DNA of 15,752 nucleotides, taken from the NCBI GenBank assembly GCA_013002265.1, contig JABDKK010000091.1, positions 1 through 15,752 of the forward strand. Reading direction: 5' to 3'. The notes beneath the pieces were generated by a model. That model was not told the origin of the DNA. It made no database searches and saw only the letters and a program-made list of their open reading frames with translations. The position numbers and the translations under genes were made by a program. Source of the stretch: Candidatus Nitrosopumilus sp. (lineage in GTDB: Archaea; Thermoproteota; Nitrososphaeria; Nitrososphaerales; Nitrosopumilaceae). Positions 13,156 through 15,752 of the stretch are shown piece by piece (position 1 is the stretch's first letter; each line of letters starts with the position of its first letter).

Positions 13156-13641
13156 CTAGTTTTTATCCGTATATGTAATAACTCTCTGAGGAAATGGTAT
13201 TTCAATTCCTGCTTCATCTAATGCCATTTTTATAACATTCAATACTTCTGGATAGACCAAAGTCCAATCATCCTTATGGTGCCACACAAGTACCTCAAGA
13301 TTTACAGAGTTATCAGCAAGTTCAGTAACATGAATTTGTGGTTCAGGTCTTCTTAAAACAAATGGCATTGATTTTTTAATGGCATTTTTTATTACGTGGA
13401 TTGTCTTTTTTACATCGGAATCATATGCGATACCAACTGGAATTGAAAGTCGTCTAGCATGTATAGTTGTAAATTCCCTAATTCTACTTGTAAAAACTTT
13501 ATCATTAGGTATGCGCAATATTGTCCCATCAAATTTTCTTATTTTTGTGGAAAACATCGTAATGTCCAGCACAGTTCCTAAAATATCAAGATCAGGAAGC
13601 TGTACTGTGTCACCTTGTTTTAGAGGCTTTTCGATCATCAA
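13156..13641 (-). CDS. MscS channel, beta and C-terminal domains (3' part of split gene)
   Basis: Begins right after the third transmembrane helix of an MscS channel: MIEKPLKQGD and then GTVLDITMFSTKIRKFDGT form the beta domain that lines the cytoplasmic vestibule. RIPNDKVF and IPVGIAYDSD follow in the usual order, and the C-terminal alpha/beta domain ends IEIPFPQRVITY, as in E. coli MscS. The TTG at 13639-13641 overlaps the stop of the upstream ORF, but on its own the piece has no membrane segment. Adding one T to the T7 run (bases 13640-13646) joins it perfectly to the upstream half as SGFFLMIEKP. It is the 3' part of one channel gene, broken by an indel, or read by slippage. Confidence 0.85.
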   Translation of the reverse strand: MMIEKPLKQGDTVQLPDLDILGTVLDITMFSTKIRKFDGTILRIPNDKVFTSRIREFTTIHARRLSIPVGIAYDSDVKKTIHVIKNAIKKSMPFVLRRPEPQIHVTELADNSVNLEVLVWHHKDDWTLVYPEVLNVIKMALDEAGIEIPFPQRVITYTDKN

Positions 13642-13985
13642 AAAAATCCAGAAATCAAATTGGATACAACAGATTGTGTTGCAAAACCCATCACAACACC
13701 AAATATGCCTCCTGCAATCACCAACCCGCCAAGATCAATGCCCTGACTGGTAATGACAACTCCAAAGGCAATCAAAATTATACCATAATACAAAAATTTG
13801 CCAACATTTTTTGCAGTATGCTCAGGCATTTTTGGCGCAAATTTTTTTCCAAAGATTACTTTGACTATTCTTGCAATGACAAACCCAATTAACATGAATA
13901 AAGCCGATAAAATTATAGATCCTAACCCAAATTCAGAACCCATCATCTCAAAAGAAAATAAACTATCGAGAAATTCAAGTACCAT
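13638..13985 (-). CDS. MscS channel, membrane domain (5' part of split gene)
   Basis: Three hydrophobic segments: about residues 21-46 (GSIILSALFMLIGFVIARIV), 64-84 (FLYYGIILIAFGVVITS) and 86-115. The last, GGLVIAGGIFGVVMGFATQS and then VVSNLISGFF, is the pore-lining TM3 of MscS, Gly/Ala-rich with the conserved Gln and a kink. The frame stops right after TM3, where MscS normally continues into the beta domain. The ATG at 13983-13985 shares one base with the TAA of the DUF432 gene (TAATG), so it is translationally coupled. The complete channel would be about 276 residues and opens on membrane tension to release osmolytes. Confidence 0.85.
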   Translation of the reverse strand: MVLEFLDSLFSFEMMGSEFGLGSIILSALFMLIGFVIARIVKVIFGKKFAPKMPEHTAKNVGKFLYYGIILIAFGVVITSQGIDLGGLVIAGGIFGVVMGFATQSVVSNLISGFF

Positions 13986-14755
13986 TAATCAAATCCCTCG
14001 CACATAACAAATGGAGTATCTGTTTTATCACTTATCTGAGGAGAAACTGACCAACCATTTTGACATTCAAGAGGAACGGAAGAGATTTTGGCAAATGAGT
14101 TCATCCCCGCATCTTGTTTTATTGTAAAAGTCAGATCATCAACGTGTGTGCTGTTGTTTACATAATACATTGTATGATTGCTTACTAAAAATACCAAGGT
14201 TCCAACTACAATCTCATGATCTAACGGATTGTGCATAGTGATCTTTAGAATTCCTTGACGGTATGGAATGGATTGAATTTTTCCACTTGATTCTGTTTTT
14301 ACATCAAAATGATTACAAAAAATGCCATTATCTGGATTTCCATACAACCCAAATCTTGAGTTTTCAGGATCTAAAGTAAAGGAATCCAATAACCGTCTGG
14401 AATCATTAGAGCCGATGATGAACAAGCCAATCTCTAATGGAAATTGAACGTAGATGTTAGATTTTGAATTTGCATCAACATAGATTTTATCATTAAAATT
14501 AAACATTATGTATTTCGATTTTTTTGAAGGTAATGTTATCGGCAGAATTGGAGCAAGTTCAATTTCTAAAATAGATTTCTCAGTTGTTAATAATTCTGTA
14601 GTGTTAGAGTCAGAATCTTTGGAGTATCGATATTTGTTGGCAGATATTTTGGTTAGTGTGAGGATACAGTTGGGAATCTTTAATGTTAACGTATCATCAA
14701 CAGTGTATTTTCCATATTTTGAATAGTCTGAGATGGTAGATTGTGACTCCAACAA
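13985..14755 (-). CDS. DUF432 family protein, 256 aa
   Basis: Matches the archaeal DUF432 pattern (PF04254): YGKYTVDDTLTLKI at the start, IELAPILPITLP and then FPLEIGLFIIGS, LLDSFTLDPENSRFGLYG with NPDNGIFCNHF, and a late GILKITMHNP. It is mostly beta, has no signal peptide and few Cys. The TTG start at 14753-14755 agrees with TTAATTAGA about 25 nt upstream. Its TAA overlaps the MscS ATG, so the two proteins are probably made together. From memory DUF432 genes often sit beside or fused to MscS in archaea, which would make this a soluble partner or gating modifier of the channel. No biochemical function is established. Confidence 0.75.
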   Translation of the reverse strand: MLESQSTISDYSKYGKYTVDDTLTLKIPNCILTLTKISANKYRYSKDSDSNTTELLTTEKSILEIELAPILPITLPSKKSKYIMFNFNDKIYVDANSKSNIYVQFPLEIGLFIIGSNDSRRLLDSFTLDPENSRFGLYGNPDNGIFCNHFDVKTESSGKIQSIPYRQGILKITMHNPLDHEIVVGTLVFLVSNHTMYYVNNSTHVDDLTFTIKQDAGMNSFAKISSVPLECQNGWSVSPQISDKTDTPFVMCEGFD

Positions 14756-14917
14756 ATAATAAAAATCACTTTATCTAATTAATTCGGATAAACAGTCTAG
14801 CTGAAAATAAGCTAAATGTTTAATCCAAAATACAAATTGAATCAGTCATGCAAATAAAAAAATGGGTTTATTTTACTATTATAGCAGATTCAGACTAACC
14901 ACTATGCTAGTCTTAAT

Positions 14918-15028
14918 CTATTTTTTGAGATATTCTTTGAGTTTTTTCATAAAAATATCGGTCTGGGTTTGCAACTCAAACAACATTTCCTTAATTGACT
15001 CATTGTTATTGTATCGATTGTCCATCAT
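14918..15028 (-). CDS. Tiny helical ORF, 35-36 aa
   Basis: ATG at 15023-15025 (a second ATG one codon earlier) to TAG at 14918-14920. The product has an Asn-rich start, then ESIKEMLFELQTQTDIFMKK, a Lys/Leu helix with heptad-like spacing. It overlaps the end of the next upstream tiny ORF by some 20 bp in another frame. It has no SD and no clear TATA at the right place. The coding call rests on composition only. Confidence 0.4.
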   Translation of the reverse strand: MMDNRYNNNESIKEMLFELQTQTDIFMKKLKEYLKK

Positions 15029-15171
15029 CAAGACACACCCATTCCCAATTATCTAGTACAGATTCTCTCCTTTTTCATTACAACAAGACATCGTGCATAT
15101 TGTAGATGGATATTAAATCCATAATCTTTGGATGAATCAAATTTCTTTAGAACTTGGTAAACCTTTAGCAT
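15006..15171 (-). pseudogene. Small ORF, frame possibly shifted at an A5 run
   Basis: ATG at 15169-15171 follows a TATA-like CTTTTATC about 25-30 nt upstream. As sequenced it gives 40 residues (MLKVYQVLKKFDSSKDYGFN and on), stopping at 15049. Removing one A from the run after VVM gives a 54-residue protein whose end, LDNWEWVCLDDGQSIQ, looks more protein-like and stops at 15006-15008. I do not recognise it in either form. This break is less certain than those at 8477 and 13640, and it needs a base removed, not added. Confidence 0.35.
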
Positions 15172-15221
15172 ATAATGATAGTCAGTAATTGAAAGATAAA
15201 AGGACTATTTGTTAACTTAAT

Positions 15222-15383
15222 CTATAATTCAAACTCTTGGCGGCATTTCTCGCATTTTCCTCTCTCCTGTCCTGGTGGTCCGAGCAGGAATACCTTGCCG
15301 ATTGTTTTACAGACAGGACACATACCAGTAGTTGCATTTTTTGGTCCTGTGCGGATAATTTTTTGAGTTTTTCTTCGTCCCAT
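15222..15383 (-). CDS. Zinc-ribbon mini-protein, 53 aa
   Basis: ATG at 15381-15383 to TAG at 15222-15224. It starts very basic (MGRRKTQKIIRTGPKN), followed by CPVC at 22-25 and CEKC at 44-47, a classic four-Cys zinc ribbon with 18 residues between the pairs. The basic N-terminus suggests nucleic-acid binding, as in ribosome- or polymerase-associated ribbons. TTAAACTTAATAG upstream (about 15408-15420) is a good TATA region. A perfect odd palindrome ACCGA-A-TCGGT (15395-15405) lies between it and the ATG, where an operator would sit. It is located directly downstream of tRNA-Ser on the same strand. The function is otherwise unknown. Confidence 0.75.
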   Translation of the reverse strand: MGRRKTQKIIRTGPKNATTGMCPVCKTIGKVFLLGPPGQERGKCEKCRQEFEL

Positions 15384-15394
15384 AAGATTAACTT

Positions 15395-15405
15395 ACCGAA
15401 TCGGT
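15395..15405 (-). promoter_or_regulatory. Possible operator ahead of the 53-aa zinc-ribbon gene
   Basis: ACCGA-A-TCGGT is an 11-bp dyad with a one-base centre, 12 bp before the ATG and downstream of the TATA region. It would overlap the transcription start. It is short, so chance is possible. Confidence 0.3.
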
Positions 15406-15425
15406 CTATTAAGTTTAATTTTTAG

Positions 15426-15512
15426 TGGCGCGGGGAGGGGGATTTGAACCCCCGAGTCCTTGCGGACATGGGATTAGCAATCCCACGCCCTACCAGGCTA
15501 GGCGATCCCCGC
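15426..15512 (-). tRNA. tRNA-Ser (GCU), CCA encoded
   Basis: The acceptor stem is GCGGGGA / TCCCCGC (15506-15512 with 15430-15436), with discriminator G at 15429 followed by an encoded CCA (15426-15428). The anticodon stem-loop is GGGAT-TGCTAAT-CCC in linear view, giving anticodon GCU for AGC/AGU serine codons. A long variable arm (TGTCCGCAAGGACT) marks a type II tRNA, as serine requires. The T arm is GGGGG-TTCAAAT-CCCCC. There is no intron. Mature length without CCA is 84 nt. Confidence 0.96.
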
Positions 15513-15695
15513 ACAAAGATGCCTATAATTTATCTGTAATTTAGTGTTAGTCAAAGGATTTTTCATGCCCAAGGGATTGAATATTTATGAAATAGTCAAT
15601 ATCACTCAAAAATAATTCTACAATATAAAAAATTCAGACAGGGTATTTTTTGTTGTGGTAGAATTAAATATCAAGCATCTCAAAATCTTGCAGTT

Positions 15696-15752
15696 TTGAG
15701 TAAAAAAGCAGCTGTAATGAAGGGAGACGGTATTGGACCAGAAGTTGTAGAT
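15696..15752 (+). CDS. Isocitrate / 3-isopropylmalate dehydrogenase, N-terminus only (3' truncated by window edge)
   Basis: The last 19 codons read MSKKAAVMKGDGIGPEVVD. KGDGIGPEVV is the first strand and loop of the beta-decarboxylating dehydrogenase family (isocitrate, isopropylmalate, homoisocitrate and tartrate enzymes), which oxidise a hydroxyacid with NAD(P) and release CO2. The TTG start at 15696 is supported by TTAAATATC 25-33 nt upstream (leaderless); ATG at 15717 is unlikely because it would leave too short an N-terminus. Which substrate is used cannot be told from this fragment. The preceding region 15513-15695 holds no supported gene. Confidence 0.85.
   Translation, partial: MSKKAAVMKGDGIGPEVVD

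Noticed and set aside
14849..14899. 16-codon ORF starting MQIKKWVYF
   Set aside because: Too short and without supporting signals.
14862..15056. Plus-strand 64-codon hydrophobic ORF
   Set aside because: Antisense to two small minus-strand ORFs; the hydrophobic product is what AT-rich antisense DNA usually gives.
1..15752. CRISPR array, insertion sequence, prophage or attachment site
   Set aside because: No spaced direct-repeat series, transposase, integrase or target-site duplication was seen; tRNA-Ser has no repeated 3' end in the window.

Overview
The window looks like a marine, AT-rich ammonia-oxidising archaeon of the Nitrosopumilales (Thaumarchaeota/Nitrososphaeria), although no marker gene here proves it. 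The grounds are very low GC, TATA-type promoters 25-35 nt before start codons (leaderless or near-leaderless transcripts), frequent TTG/GTG starts, Shine-Dalgarno (SD) sites mainly inside operons, two copies of the lineage-typical WIKNxAGWW repeat in a secreted protein, many tiny zinc-ribbon and coiled-coil proteins, and a DUF432 gene coupled to an MscS channel gene.

Layout. Bases 1-1107 hold the 3' part of a rhodanese/metallo-beta-lactamase sulfur enzyme. Then come a 64-residue coiled-coil protein and a divergent 46-residue histone-H1-tail-like basic protein. At 2032-2906 a minus-strand operon (hsp20, a 40-residue ORF, a 59-residue zinc protein) ends in a hairpin/poly-T terminator. It is divergent from a small C2H2-like zinc protein, and the shared promoter region carries two palindromes of the same architecture (TGTNAT-N4-ATNACA). 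At 3239-4512 lie a 21-residue lysine-rich ORF, a broken small ORF, a conserved-looking unknown protein and a Dps ferritin with all ferroxidase ligands. At 4570-6016 is a two-gene operon: a GNAT acetyltransferase, then a TIM-barrel amidohydrolase.

Bases 6176-8121 hold two tiny ORFs and a 536-residue secreted protein. Between it and 8655 lie a GC-rich hairpin (possible ncRNA) and a small exported protein whose frame is broken at a T-run. Bases 8658-11811 hold a Trm112-like/methyltransferase protein, a divergent operon of a degenerate zincin-like protein plus a SirB1-type transglutaminase-fold/TPR protein, and a coiled-coil mini-protein. Bases 11954-14755 hold a zinc protein, an exported multidomain protein, an MscS channel split into two ORFs at a T7 run, and DUF432. 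The end has tiny ORFs, a 53-residue zinc ribbon, tRNA-Ser(GCU) with encoded CCA, and the first 19 codons of an isocitrate/isopropylmalate dehydrogenase.

Themes. Stress and redox functions recur (persulfide metabolism, Hsp20, Dps, mechanosensitive channel). At least eight genes are shorter than 60 codons and easily missed. Three reading frames (near 6260, 8477 and 13640) are each restored by adding one T to a T-run. This suggests homopolymer undercalls in the assembly, with real decay or slippage as alternatives.
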